This document shows positions 1 through 8,151 of a DNA stretch of 64,000 nt, one piece after another. The translations under genes and the position numbers were made by a program. Below the pieces are notes generated by a model, which saw nothing but the letters and a program-made list of their open reading frames with translations, made no database searches and was not told the origin of the DNA. Source of the DNA: Mesobacillus jeotgali (lineage in GTDB: Bacteria > Bacillota > Bacilli > Bacillales > Cytobacillaceae); the NCBI RefSeq assembly GCF_031759225.1, contig NZ_CP134494.1:1920501-1984500 (forward strand). The letters run 5' to 3'. Numbering within the stretch: position 1 is the stretch's first letter; every line of letters starts with the position of its first letter.

Positions 1-1
1 G

Positions 2-178
2 ACGACAGTCTCGGATGGACCTGACGATGCATTGGTCACACCCTATATTGAAAACGAAGCCGCAACTTGGAATCGGATGCTGATCGAAAAAGGGGTACAG
101 GTGAACGAAATGAACAGAAAGCTGCCTGCACTTGAAGACCTTTTCCTCGAACTGACTGGAGGTGAGTCAATTGATTAA
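2..178 (+). CDS. ABC transporter ATP-binding protein, C-terminal fragment
   Basis: Only the last 58 codons lie in the window, reading in frame from base 2 to TAA at 176-178. The tail ends in LPALEDLFLELTGG followed by ESID. The LEDLFLELTGG form is the usual C-terminus of ATPase subunits that pair with ABC-2 permeases. The stop overlaps the GTG start of the permease at 162 by 17 bases, so the two are translationally coupled subunits of one exporter. The nucleotide-binding motifs are outside the window, so the assignment rests on the tail and the partner gene. Confidence 0.8.
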   Translation, partial: TTVSDGPDDALVTPYIENEAATWNRMLIEKGVQVNEMNRKLPALEDLFLELTGGESID

Positions 179-1151
179 CCTCGTCAGGAATGAAATGCTG
201 AAGATTGTCCGTAAAAAAAGGATTCTAGTGGTGGCGGGAATCATTGCAGTGCTTGTAGCTCTTTTTACATACTCACAATACAGGGAAATTGAAAGAAGGC
301 TTGAGCGTTTTGGAGATATAGACTGGCGAACGACCCTGCAGCAGCAAATCATCGATACACAAAACCGAATCACAAGCAGCGGAATTTCTGATGAGTGGAA
401 AAGCGAACTGCAGCTGCGAATCCAACAGCAGCAATATTATCTTGATAACAATGTGAATCCAATGGAGCCGGGTGCACCTAGCTTTGCAAGGGTGTTTGCT
501 GAGCATTCAATCAACCTGTTCCTGCCATTGATGATCATGGTGGTCGCAGCCGACATTGTTTCTTCGGAACGCAGTGCGGGCACAGTGAAACTTTTGCTGA
601 CACGACCGGTGAAGCGCTGGAGAATCTTGATGAGTAAATACATCACCTTGGTATTATCCGTCTCGATCATCGTGCTTCTGTTTGGGATTCTATCCTACTT
701 GATATCTGGTCTCATTTTTGGCTACCAAGGATGGTCGGCCCCTGTTATAACCGGATTCAATGTCGAAGGCAATGAACTGAATACAAACGCTGTACAGATG
801 ATCCCTCAGTGGCAGTATTTGTTGATGGAATTCAGCTTAGTGTGGTTTGTGGCGCTGATTGTCGGGACGATCACATTTATGCTATCTGTGTTGATCCGGA
901 ATACGCCAGCCGGGATGGGCGTCATGCTCGCCGCGCTGATATCCGGAGCCATTCTCAGCAATATGGTTTCCTCCTGGGAGCAAGCAAAATACTTGTTCAT
1001 GATCAACCTGAATCTGACCGGATACCTGTCCGGGCAGGCACCGCCAATTGAAGGGATGACGCTAGGATTTTCGCTAGTGATTTTGACCATTTGGGGATTG
1101 GCAGCGTTGATTGTTTCGTTTGCTGTCTTTATCAGGCAGGATATATATTAA
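162..1151 (+). CDS. ABC-2 type transporter permease
   Basis: A 329-residue membrane protein starting at GTG inside the end of the ATPase gene. One hydrophobic segment lies at about residues 22-37, followed by an extracytoplasmic, charge-rich loop to about residue 110, then five or so further membrane segments ending near residue 325. The stretch SSERSAGTVKLLLTRPVKRW (about 132-151) is the cytoplasmic signature typical of ABC-2 permeases. With the upstream ATPase it should form a heteromeric exporter. The substrate cannot be read from sequence; antibiotic, lipid or sodium efflux are all possible. A strong terminator follows at once. Confidence 0.85.
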   Translation: MSQLINLVRNEMLKIVRKKRILVVAGIIAVLVALFTYSQYREIERRLERFGDIDWRTTLQQQIIDTQNRITSSGISDEWKSELQLRIQQQQYYLDNNVNPMEPGAPSFARVFAEHSINLFLPLMIMVVAADIVSSERSAGTVKLLLTRPVKRWRILMSKYITLVLSVSIIVLLFGILSYLISGLIFGYQGWSAPVITGFNVEGNELNTNAVQMIPQWQYLLMEFSLVWFVALIVGTITFMLSVLIRNTPAGMGVMLAALISGAILSNMVSSWEQAKYLFMINLNLTGYLSGQAPPIEGMTLGFSLVILTIWGLAALIVSFAVFIRQDIY

Positions 1152-1161
1152 AATGTGTTTA

Positions 1162-1188
1162 CCCTGGCCTTTTTGGCCAGGGTTTTGG
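1162..1188 (+). terminator. Rho-independent terminator of the ABC exporter operon
   Basis: CCCTGGCC (1162-1169) pairs perfectly with GGCCAGGG (1175-1182), followed by TTTT. Confidence 0.85.
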
Positions 1189-1229
1189 TGATTTTATGGG
1201 GTAGGGAATTGTTTCAGCAGATAATCTAA

Positions 1230-1380
1230 CGGTAATTTAAGGGTTGCGGCTTTTTTTTAACGGTTGGGAAGAATATATTAACGGCTGCGGCAGTTTTTTC
1301 GCCGGTTAGACAGAATTTACGTACGGTTGTAGTAATTTTATCACCGGTTGACATGTTTTTTTGAATTTTGCAAAAGGTTG
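1230..1380. repeat. Intergenic tandem array, 21-bp unit with CGGTTG core
   Basis: The CGGTTG-like core recurs at 1241, 1261, 1282, 1303, 1324 and 1345, so four of the five steps are exactly 21 bp and one is 20. Between the cores the sequence is T-rich and diverged. A looser copy lies at 1230 and another near 1375. It fills the gap between the exporter terminator and the next gene. No reading frame is conserved in it. Confidence 0.75.
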
Positions 1381-1426
1381 AAACTTTTTTGCAGCTATGA
1401 ACGTATTAAAAACCGAGGTGAGGTGC

Positions 1427-1591
1427 ATGTTCAAAATCACGCCGCAGTGCTCGGTATGCAAGAAGGAAATTCAAGCGAATGAAGAGATTTTCGTGAAAAT
1501 GAGGTACCCGGAAACAAAGGGGATGACGGAGATCAAGGCATTTATCAAGTATCAAGGAAAAATAATTTGCGAAGTGTGCTTGAATAAGTAA
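1427..1591 (+). CDS. Small Cys-rich protein (possible zinc or metal binder)
   Basis: I chose ATG 1427, giving 54 residues, because GAGGTGAGG lies just before it; the ATG at 1397 has no ribosome binding site. The protein has an N-terminal CSVC and a C-terminal CEVC, two CxxC knuckles framing about 40 residues, which suggests one structural zinc site. Similar Bacillus proteins are often labelled as hydroxamate transporter components, but nothing here supports transport. It lies 20 bases before another small gene and probably shares its transcript. Function unknown. Confidence 0.7.
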   Translation: MFKITPQCSVCKKEIQANEEIFVKMRYPETKGMTEIKAFIKYQGKIICEVCLNK

Positions 1592-1611
1592 ATTTACGGG
1601 AGGAACCTGGG

Positions 1612-1788
1612 ATGTTTGTTGAAAAACGGTCAGAAAAGAGAAGGAAAAAGAAGCATGATGGCAGCTATACTTTTTGGGATTTGGTTTTTGATATTTTATT
1701 CTGGATTCCGGAGTTGATCGTTCTCCCGTTCCGACTGGTTTTCTATCTTTTCAGGTTCCTTGCGAGGTCAATATTTGATGGCATATAA
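1612..1788 (+). CDS. Small membrane-associated protein, 58 residues
   Basis: A short gene with a good ribosome binding site (GGGAGGAACC) before ATG 1612 and a terminator overlapping its stop. The N-terminus is strongly basic (EKRSEKRRKKKH, residues 4-15) and is followed by about 40 hydrophobic and aromatic residues rich in F, W, L and I. This looks like an amphipathic or single-span membrane peptide with a positively charged cytoplasmic tail. It follows the Cys-rich gene by 20 bases. I do not recognise the family. Confidence 0.6.
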   Translation: MFVEKRSEKRRKKKHDGSYTFWDLVFDILFWIPELIVLPFRLVFYLFRFLARSIFDGI

Positions 1789-1818
1789 AAATCCTGCGAT
1801 GCTAAATCGCAGGATTTT
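1788..1818. terminator. Bidirectional terminator between convergent genes
   Basis: AAAATCCTGCGAT and ATCGCAGGATTTT form a 13-bp stem with a 5-nt loop. It can end both the small-gene transcript (+) and the YaaH-like gene (-). Confidence 0.9.
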
Positions 1819-1824
1819 CTGTAC

Positions 1825-3237
1825 TTATAGCTTCCTAACCCTGAAATTGCTGTGCAGCACGGGCCAGTTCTGCGGGAAGGAGGGTCCTAGCACCCAGAAG
1901 CTTACACCGCGAAGTCCGTACTCTTTTACAGTATCGTATTTGGCCTGGACGCTTCTTGCGTCTTCATACCAGACTTCATGCTGCTGGCCGTCTGCGTCGG
2001 TGTAGCGGAAAAATGGTGACTGATAAGTATCGTGATATTGGATATTGACGCCCTGCTGTGCAGCCAGTTCGACGGCTCCTTTTGGGCTGACGGTCCTGGC
2101 GTAGGTGCCCTGTACCCATGGTATTCGCCAGTCACGCCCGTATAGCGGAACACCCATCATGATTTTATCTCGCGGAATGGCTGTTACGGCATAGTCCAAT
2201 ACTTTTCTTACTTCACTGAGCGGTGCGATTGCCCAAGGCCTTCCGCCGGACCATCCCCATTCATATGTCATGATCACAACGAAATCGACAATCTCGCCGT
2301 GAGCATCATAATCATGTGCTTCATACAGAAGGCCCTCCTGATCGGCTCTTTGTTTTGGAGCCAGAGCAGTCGAAACGGTATAGCCTTCAGGATGCAAGCG
2401 AGCGACGGTTTTTCTTAAAAAGTTGTTATAGTTTTCGCGGTCTTCTGGATAGACGTATTCGAAATCGATATTCAAGCCGGTATAGCCTTTTTCCTTCATT
2501 TTAGCGAGGATATTGGTTAACAGTGTGTCCTGGACATCTGGATTCCGAAGGATAGCAGCTGCCCGGTCCGAGCTGAAAGAGCCATCCGCTTCATTAGTAA
2601 TTGTCAGCAATGGTGAAGTGTTGGTCCTAGTTGCCGCTTGAAGAACATTTGTATCCTGTAGATTCATCAGTGATCCATCTTCGCCCGTTTTATATGAAAA
2701 AGGAGCAAGATAGGTGAAAAGGTGGCCACGAGAAAGCACATTTCTTCTGCCTATATCATCCATCCTCGTAATATATGCATTCACTTCAACTACAGGCTTT
2801 GCAGGCGCTGGAATCCTTAGAACACCACCGGGATAAATGACAGCTGGATTAGAAATATTATTGGCGGCTTCTATTTGGTTCACAGTTACCCCATATCTCT
2901 GGGCAATCGCCCACAGGGTTTCGCCAGACTGGATGGTATGAAGCAGATACGGCATTTGAAGCATTTGTCCGACAAAAATAAGAGAAGGATCCGAGATATT
3001 ATTATAGCTTGCAATTTCCTGTACGGTGACTCCGTAGCGAGAGGCAATGGACCATAAGCTATCACCCTGCTGGACGATATATTCCCGATTATTTTCAGGT
3101 ATAACAAGCGATTGACCTACCACCAGCACATTCGGATTATCGAGTTCATTCCCTAGAATGATTTGGTTGATGGTTGTTTGGTATCCCTGGACAAGTCTCC
3201 AAAGAGTATCTCCTTGTCTAACGACATGTATTTTCAT
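1825..3237 (-). CDS. yaaH: YaaH/SleL-like spore cortex N-acetylglucosaminidase (3 LysM + GH18)
   Basis: 470 residues. Three LysM peptidoglycan-binding repeats lie at about 3-47, 53-97 and 99-143; each opens with an R/Q-Q/S-G-D/E-T/S-LW pattern. A glycoside hydrolase family 18 domain covers about 150-470. The catalytic motif reads GLNIDFEY, with Glu260 as the likely acid/base. The B. subtilis relative has two LysM repeats, so this one carries an extra. Proteins of this type cut cortex muropeptides during germination and are made late in sporulation. There is no signal peptide, which fits a spore-coat enzyme placed from the mother cell. The start has AAGGGGCTG upstream. Confidence 0.9.
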   Translation of the reverse strand: MKIHVVRQGDTLWRLVQGYQTTINQIILGNELDNPNVLVVGQSLVIPENNREYIVQQGDSLWSIASRYGVTVQEIASYNNISDPSLIFVGQMLQMPYLLHTIQSGETLWAIAQRYGVTVNQIEAANNISNPAVIYPGGVLRIPAPAKPVVEVNAYITRMDDIGRRNVLSRGHLFTYLAPFSYKTGEDGSLMNLQDTNVLQAATRTNTSPLLTITNEADGSFSSDRAAAILRNPDVQDTLLTNILAKMKEKGYTGLNIDFEYVYPEDRENYNNFLRKTVARLHPEGYTVSTALAPKQRADQEGLLYEAHDYDAHGEIVDFVVIMTYEWGWSGGRPWAIAPLSEVRKVLDYAVTAIPRDKIMMGVPLYGRDWRIPWVQGTYARTVSPKGAVELAAQQGVNIQYHDTYQSPFFRYTDADGQQHEVWYEDARSVQAKYDTVKEYGLRGVSFWVLGPSFPQNWPVLHSNFRVRKL

Positions 3238-3401
3238 AGTAAATCAGCCCCTTAGTAATACTACCTCTTAACAACATATGCGGCAAAAAGATGTCCTATT
3301 TTCAACGTAACAAATTCTGAAAATTGAGAAAAAGGGGTATGCATTTTCCTCATTTCGTATATAATAGGTAGAAAACTATAAAGAATAAAGGGGAAAATGG
3401 T

Positions 3402-3770
3402 ATGGTTACGTACGGCACTTTTTTACTTTTAGTAGAAGAGGCGGAGAAGTTGAACTGCAAAGTGATTTATGACTCTAAGAAGAAAATCAATTTTAACCCA
3501 AACATGTCCATAACGATTCCATTATCAACCACGTTGGAAAATGTATATGCCTTTGCTCACGAAATTGGCCATTGTATTGATTTTGTCAATGACGAGCTCG
3601 ACTATGAAAAATGGCTGAATGACTGGTCTTATCGTATTACGGCTGAAATGAGTGCATGGGTCCATGCCTATAAAATACTTAAGAATTTGAATGTACCATT
3701 GGATGGGTGGAAGGATCACGTTGATTCCAAACTCTCGACTTATTTTAAATATCATGAAGTGATTGCATAA
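3402..3770 (+). CDS. Small zincin-like metalloprotease-fold protein (HEIGH motif)
   Basis: 122 residues with a clear HExxH motif: AHEIGHCIDF, with His53, Glu54, His57 and an Asp at 60 that could be the third ligand, as in ImmA/IrrE-type peptidases. Length and the central position of the motif resemble the minimal ImmA/IrrE domain, but no HTH domain or antitoxin partner is adjacent. It has no signal peptide, so it should be cytosolic. The gene stands alone between the YaaH-like gene (divergent) and the LexA-box gene. Substrate unknown; the fold is well supported, proteolysis is inference. Confidence 0.7.
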   Translation: MVTYGTFLLLVEEAEKLNCKVIYDSKKKINFNPNMSITIPLSTTLENVYAFAHEIGHCIDFVNDELDYEKWLNDWSYRITAEMSAWVHAYKILKNLNVPLDGWKDHVDSKLSTYFKYHEVIA

Positions 3771-3792
3771 CTGGCTCAGGCCGGTTTTTTTT
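3769..3792 (+). terminator. Terminator of the zincin gene
   Basis: AACTGG (3769-3774) pairs with CCGGTT (3781-3786), one G-T pair, followed by an unbroken T run. It overlaps the gene's stop codon. Confidence 0.7.
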
Positions 3793-3819
3793 ACGGAAAA
3801 AATAAATTTATCTAGTTTG

Positions 3820-3833
3820 CGAACGTTTGTTCG
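3820..3833 (+). promoter_or_regulatory. LexA (DinR) operator, SOS box
   Basis: CGAACGTTTGTTCG is a perfect match to the Bacillus consensus CGAAC-N4-GTTCG. A TATAAT -10 hexamer lies at 3837-3842, so LexA bound here would cover the spacer of the promoter that reads into the YolD-family gene. Confidence 0.9.
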
Positions 3834-3873
3834 GGATATAATAATGTTAAGTACTCCCGAAAGGATGGTCAGC

Positions 3874-4224
3874 ATGAGAATACGAGACAGAGGAAAGATG
3901 AAATTTATGCCTGCCCACTTTATGCCGGAACATCGGGCATTATTAAGGGAACTAGCACGTGATGACCTGCGGCAGCCACGGCCAATGCTCGACGAATACG
4001 AAATTCAGGAAATGGAAAATGAAATTTGCCGCGCCATGGAATATACATACCTAGTGCAGATCACAAAGTGGGATGATGGATTTACATATGAAGAAAAAGG
4101 CCATGTCCATTATCTTGATCCAATAAGGAAGGAAGTACGAATGGTGACAGATGATGGAAGTGCAGTTTCCATGAAGTTCAAGGATATTGTCGCTGTGGAG
4201 ATGATCGAGGGACATGGAAAATAA
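3874..4224 (+). CDS. YolD-like family protein, SOS-regulated
   Basis: I set the start at ATG 3874 (116 residues), which has AAGGATGG just upstream; the longer frame from 3763 runs across the previous terminator and the promoter. The N-terminus (MRIRDRGKMKFMPAHFMPEH) and the C-terminal segment ending VAVEMIEG match the YolD pattern. In Bacillus, yolD genes usually precede a Y-family translesion polymerase gene (UvrX/YqjW type) and belong to the LexA regulon. Here the LexA box is present but no polymerase follows; the next gene is a membrane protein. The exact role of YolD is unknown. Confidence 0.85.
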   Translation: MRIRDRGKMKFMPAHFMPEHRALLRELARDDLRQPRPMLDEYEIQEMENEICRAMEYTYLVQITKWDDGFTYEEKGHVHYLDPIRKEVRMVTDDGSAVSMKFKDIVAVEMIEGHGK

Positions 4225-4303
4225 TTCTTTTAAAAGAACATTCTGTAATTTATATTTAGGATAGGTTATTAAAACATTCTCCTTTGAAGGGGGCTATTCG
4301 GTT

Positions 4304-4903
4304 ATGAACCAGGATGTTTCTCATTTGAACTTTGAAAAACTTAGGACGGAATTATCAGCGGAGGCTGGCAAAGGGTATCCCATGTTTATCGCGGGAATTA
4401 TTTTCTGGCTGTTGATGGGAGTTGGAGGACTTTTTGTGCCACATCAAATCATGGTTTGGATTTATCTGTTCGGCATAGGTCTGGTATTGCCTCTAGGAAT
4501 TTTGGTTTCAAAAGTTGTACACGTAAATTTTCTCGCCACACATAATCCGCTTTCAACTATCGGCGGGTTAGTGGGTGGTATCCAAATCTTCTTCGCGCCG
4601 CTCATCATTCTTATAGCATACCAGCAGCCGGATTGGATTCCGTTCGTTGTCGGTGTTTTAACGGGTGCCCATTTTTTGCCGTATGTAGCCATTTACCGAA
4701 GCAAGGGATATATATTCCAAACGGTTGCCACTGTCCTGGCTGCCTCTGTGATCGGTTTCGGCTGGATGGACCAAGCTTATTCACTCATTCCTTTTTCACT
4801 TATCATTGTTTATTCTATTACATTGTTCTGGCTGATGAAGGAAGCAAAAGTGGTAAAGAAAGAATGGACAATTGCAGAGAAAGATATTTCAATCAGAATG
4901 TAA
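4304..4903 (+). CDS. Multipass membrane protein (DUF7010-like)
   Basis: 199 residues with a short hydrophilic N-terminus (about 1-24) and six predicted membrane segments between about 25 and 183, then a charged cytoplasmic tail. The pattern NPLSTIGGLVGG after the second or third helix and PYVAIYRSKGY near residue 130 resemble DUF7010 family membrane proteins; I am not certain of the number. GAAGGGGGC lies before the ATG. No partner gene is evident. Function unknown. Confidence 0.65.
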   Translation: MNQDVSHLNFEKLRTELSAEAGKGYPMFIAGIIFWLLMGVGGLFVPHQIMVWIYLFGIGLVLPLGILVSKVVHVNFLATHNPLSTIGGLVGGIQIFFAPLIILIAYQQPDWIPFVVGVLTGAHFLPYVAIYRSKGYIFQTVATVLAASVIGFGWMDQAYSLIPFSLIIVYSITLFWLMKEAKVVKKEWTIAEKDISIRM

Positions 4904-5170
4904 GTTTATAAATGGGGGATTAATGGATATTGAAGTCAGAAGACTAAACTCAGGAAATTATCCGGGCTTGTGCCAAGCTTGAAGTTTACGAGAATAGCCA
5001 TTTGTTGCGAAAAATACTGCGAGGATTGTATGGGCGCATGATGATCCAAAATTCCGCGTTTCGCTATCTGTAAGTACGTGTTAGTAAATGGTTTGTATGT
5101 AAATATGGCGAAAAGGCTGATCACGATTGAAAATAGTGAGCATGTTAAAAAAATAAGGTGAATTTTTAGC
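4904..5170 (+). other. Gene-free stretch with a possible coding remnant
   Basis: A ribosome-binding-like GGGGGATTA precedes ATG 4923, which gives only 19 codons before TGA. In another frame, about 4958-5071, codons read IIRACAKLEVYENSHLL and onward to AFRYL before a stop, which looks protein-like but has no start. I read this as a decayed small gene. No repeat array is seen here. Confidence 0.3.
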
Positions 5171-5201
5171 GGTGCTTCTGATTGCTGAAGTACCGTTTTC
5201 T
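5171..5201 (+). terminator. Terminator-like hairpin
   Basis: GGTGCTTC (5171-5178) pairs with GAAGTACC (5187-5194), one G-T pair, followed by GTTTTCTCTT. Confidence 0.55.
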
Positions 5202-5270
5202 CTTAGTTGAAGGGATATATTCAGGTTATAGAAATACAAGGCAGGTTAATATTTGAAGGAGCTGTCAGAA

Positions 5271-5948
5271 TTGAAGGATTACAGTATAAAAACATATGAA
5301 GAAGCGATTCAGGTTATAGAAGAAGTTGGTTTTCTCCCGCTGGCTCGATTGGTACCTGAATTCCCCGCGCTTAATACAATTACTGCTCCTGAGTCGTGGC
5401 ATTCAGATACAGAATTTGACCCGTGGATTTGGCGGACAAGATTTGCTGTTGAGGGTGTCGCAGGCTATGGAAAGTTCATTAAGAAAAAGTCCGTTCTGAT
5501 TTCACGTGATTTACTGCCATTTTTCAAGGCTGTTTTAGGCAGTTATGAAAAAGTTGAAGAACGATACCAAAAAGGAAATGTATCGAGAGAAGCTTTGACA
5601 CTATACCGAACCATTAGTGAACAAGGGGTCATAGATACAAGAGAGTTGAGGACTCTGGCGGGATTAAGAGAGAAAGAGCACAAAAAGGTGTTTGACAATG
5701 CTTTATTGGAACTGCAGGGAACGATGGATATTGTCATTTCAGGAATCAAGGAAAAGACAAATGCGGAAGGTGAAAAGAATGGCTGGAGCAGCACATCCTT
5801 TGAAACTTACGATTCCTGGTCTAGTAAAAATAAAGTCGAAGTGGTGGCTGTGGAAAAAGGAAAGGCAAGAGAATACCTTTTGAATCATTTTCAATGTGTT
5901 GCCAGTGAAAACGCCGTAAAGAAGCTGAAGAAAATACTGGGGGAATGA
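5271..5948 (+). CDS. AlkZ-related protein (DNA glycosylase-like fold)
   Basis: I choose TTG 5271, since AAGGAG at 5256-5261 sits 9 bases before it; this gives 225 residues. The first half carries a TITAPESWHSDTEFDPWIWR segment and the second half a winged-helix-like region around TRELRTLAGL with a following EKEHKKVFDNALLELQ helix. This resembles the AlkZ-related family, distant from the YcaQ/AlkZ crosslink glycosylases, which use repeated winged helices. The QxQ/QxD catalytic motif of true AlkZ enzymes is not visible, so activity is doubtful. It is immediately followed by a hydrolase gene. Confidence 0.5.
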   Translation: MKDYSIKTYEEAIQVIEEVGFLPLARLVPEFPALNTITAPESWHSDTEFDPWIWRTRFAVEGVAGYGKFIKKKSVLISRDLLPFFKAVLGSYEKVEERYQKGNVSREALTLYRTISEQGVIDTRELRTLAGLREKEHKKVFDNALLELQGTMDIVISGIKEKTNAEGEKNGWSSTSFETYDSWSSKNKVEVVAVEKGKAREYLLNHFQCVASENAVKKLKKILGE

Positions 5949-5950
5949 GA

Positions 5951-6475
5951 ATGGTAAACAAAGCATTAGTGATCATTGACGTTCAGAACGGAATGTTTCT
6001 GGAAGGGGAATCGGTTTTCAATGGAGATGAGCTGCTGAAAGGGATCAAGGATCTGATAGCCCGTGCTCGTTCTGCCAAAATACCAGTTGTATATATCCAA
6101 CATAATGAAACATCAGGATATCCATTGGAAAGCGGAACATATGGTTGGCAAATCCATTCGAAAATTTACCCAGAAAAGGGAGACATGATTATTCAAAAAA
6201 CCACATCGGACTCCTTCTTAAAAACAAGCCTTGACAAAAAGTTGAAAGAAAAGGGGATTGAACATCTCTATCTAGTTGGCATTCAAACAGAAATTTGTGT
6301 AGATACAACATGCAGAAGCGCATTCAGTAAAGGATATAAGCTTACTTTGGTTTCCGATTTACATAGCACATGGCCCAATGAAGAATTGACAGCACAGCAA
6401 ATCATCAACCATCACAATGGAACAATGCGCTGGTTTGCAGATGTGCACTCTAGCCACGAAATTCACTTCACTTGA
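5951..6475 (+). CDS. Isochorismatase-like cysteine hydrolase
   Basis: 174 residues from ATG 5951, which fits the GGGGGAATGAG ribosome site better than the ATG at 5945. The catalytic triad of the family is visible: Asp10 (VIIDVQNGMF), Lys83 (IIQKTTSDSF) and Cys116 (GIQTEICVDTT), the last preceded by the usual cis-peptide turn. These enzymes hydrolyse amides or vinyl ethers such as nicotinamide, ureidoacrylate or isochorismate; the substrate here is open. It begins a few bases after the AlkZ-related gene and probably shares its mRNA. A second, distant paralogue lies at 17390. Confidence 0.85.
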   Translation: MVNKALVIIDVQNGMFLEGESVFNGDELLKGIKDLIARARSAKIPVVYIQHNETSGYPLESGTYGWQIHSKIYPEKGDMIIQKTTSDSFLKTSLDKKLKEKGIEHLYLVGIQTEICVDTTCRSAFSKGYKLTLVSDLHSTWPNEELTAQQIINHHNGTMRWFADVHSSHEIHFT

Positions 6476-6590
6476 ATGAAATGGATTAGAATGTTCATAT
6501 GGGTAACCACTTTTAAGGGTCTATTATTCTAGTGAGGCAATAGATGAGGCTCTATTCGAATTAGAAGCATTTTGTGAAGGAGAGACGAAC

Positions 6591-6998
6591 GTGGAAATAC
6601 CTCTAAGTCTTAAGATTGATTGCCCAAAAGATTGTGGCAATGCACCCAAAAAGGTGATATTAAAGGAAATCACGGTTGCTCTGGCGACGAGAGATTATAT
6701 TGGCCTGTGCGAAAATATGGCGGATGACATTCGCTGGAAGATTGCTGGCCATAAGAGCTTTTTTGGAAAAGAGGCCTTAAAGGATGCTTTGAATCAAAAA
6801 ACTATCAATTCGTTAATTCAGCTACAGATTCAAAACATCATTACACATGGTTCGACTGGTGCGGTAAATGGAATCTTCGTATTTGATGATCATTCCACAC
6901 TATCTTTCTGTGAAGTCTATAAATTTTCGAGCGCTGGAAAAAGTGCAAAAGTAAAAGAAATTGTGTCATATCGAGTAGAAGAAAAGCTGATGTATTAG
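6591..6998 (+). CDS. NTF2/SnoaL-like family protein
   Basis: 135 residues from GTG 6591, with AAGGAGAG nearby. The body reads as an NTF2-like cone fold: helices around residues 20-45, the DIRWKIAGHKSFFGKEALKDAL stretch (split here as DIRWKIAGHKSF and FGKEALKDAL) typical of SnoaL-like proteins, then strands ending in VKEIVSYRVEEK. A short N-terminal extension (about 20 residues) contains two Cys, CPKDC. Family members range from isomerases to binding proteins, so no reaction can be given. It stands alone. Confidence 0.65.
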   Translation: MEIPLSLKIDCPKDCGNAPKKVILKEITVALATRDYIGLCENMADDIRWKIAGHKSFFGKEALKDALNQKTINSLIQLQIQNIITHGSTGAVNGIFVFDDHSTLSFCEVYKFSSAGKSAKVKEIVSYRVEEKLMY

Positions 6999-7130
6999 TT
7001 TTTTTAAGCCGTTTAATAACGATTTGTGAATACTCATACCAACTTATGAAGCATGTGAACTCATGAAAGAGTCTTAAAGGATATCTGGGCTCTAAAGCAG
7101 AATATATTTCTGTAAAAAGGAGGGGCCGTT

Positions 7131-8030
7131 GTGAAAAACCAAAATCTTCATCCGTTGATGTTCTTTGCCCTAGTCATTGTCACTACTTTTCTAATGGGCT
7201 CTTCTTTTACCGTAGGCAAAATTGGTTTGAGCTATGTCTCTCCATTGTTATTGGTTGGATTAAGATTTTCGATCGCCGGTTTGCTGATGGCGGTGCTTGT
7301 CAGGAAAATGGTTAAGCCAAATAAGCTGGCTGACTGGGGAAGGATTTTCACCATCGGTTTAGTGCAGACTGCCGGGGTCATGGGCTGTATTTTCTTGAGT
7401 TTACGTACCATTACTGCGGGCGAGTCCTCGATATTAACCTTTACCAATCCATTAATGGTTGTGATCATGGGGACGATTTTCCTGGGGATTCGATACAGGC
7501 TTCTTCAATGGCTTGGAGCGATTATAGGGTTCATCGGTGTATTCAACACATTAGGTTTCCATCTGCAGCTGACAGTTGGTACACTTTTCGGCTTGGGGGC
7601 AGCTGTGTTCTGGTCAATCGGAACAATCCTGATCAAACAATGGGGCAGCCGCTTCAATGTCTGGGTGCTGACTGCTTATCAAATGCTCTTCGGAGGGATT
7701 CTCCTCTTAATAATGGGGATCACGTTGGAAACACCAAAGCTGACGATTACTCCAATTTCAATCTCGGTTATTCTATGGCTGGCGATCATGGCCTCGATCG
7801 TCCAGTTTGCCATTTGGTTTTACTTGATCAATCAGGGCGACCCTGGCAAGACGAGTGCTTTCTTGTTCCTTGCACCGTTTTTTGGTGTGCTAACTGGCTG
7901 GGTACTGCTAGATGAAGTCGTTGAATGGTACGTGTATGCTGGCGGAGCGCTGATTTTCACAGGAATTTTCCTGGTGAACTGGACGTTTAAAGAGAGAGTG
8001 AAATTGTCATCCTTGTCAGAGAATGGATAG
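7131..8030 (+). CDS. DMT (EamA) family transporter
   Basis: 299 residues from GTG 7131, preceded by AGGAGGGG. Ten hydrophobic helices form two EamA repeats, about residues 8-140 and 150-285. The first repeat has GSSFTVGKIGLSYVSPLLL and LRFSIAGLLMA, the second GLGAAVFWSIGTILIKQWG and SAFLFLAPFFGVLTGW, all family hallmarks. Members export amino acids, metabolites or drugs by proton exchange; the substrate is not predictable. A second EamA exporter of a different subgroup is at 20927. Confidence 0.88.
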   Translation: MKNQNLHPLMFFALVIVTTFLMGSSFTVGKIGLSYVSPLLLVGLRFSIAGLLMAVLVRKMVKPNKLADWGRIFTIGLVQTAGVMGCIFLSLRTITAGESSILTFTNPLMVVIMGTIFLGIRYRLLQWLGAIIGFIGVFNTLGFHLQLTVGTLFGLGAAVFWSIGTILIKQWGSRFNVWVLTAYQMLFGGILLLIMGITLETPKLTITPISISVILWLAIMASIVQFAIWFYLINQGDPGKTSAFLFLAPFFGVLTGWVLLDEVVEWYVYAGGALIFTGIFLVNWTFKERVKLSSLSENG

Positions 8031-8151
8031 AATCACATAAGCCGAGCCAAAGATACTGCGAAATCGAAAGCCACAGCTTAATAATGTGGATTGGAACCAT
8101 ATGTCTTATATCTATTTAAGGAGACAGTTGGCAATAAAAGGAGTAATGGTC

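Noticed and set aside
4923..5000. Selenocysteine reading of the TGA after 19 codons
   Set aside because: A TAG follows five codons later, and no protein-like sequence continues in that frame.
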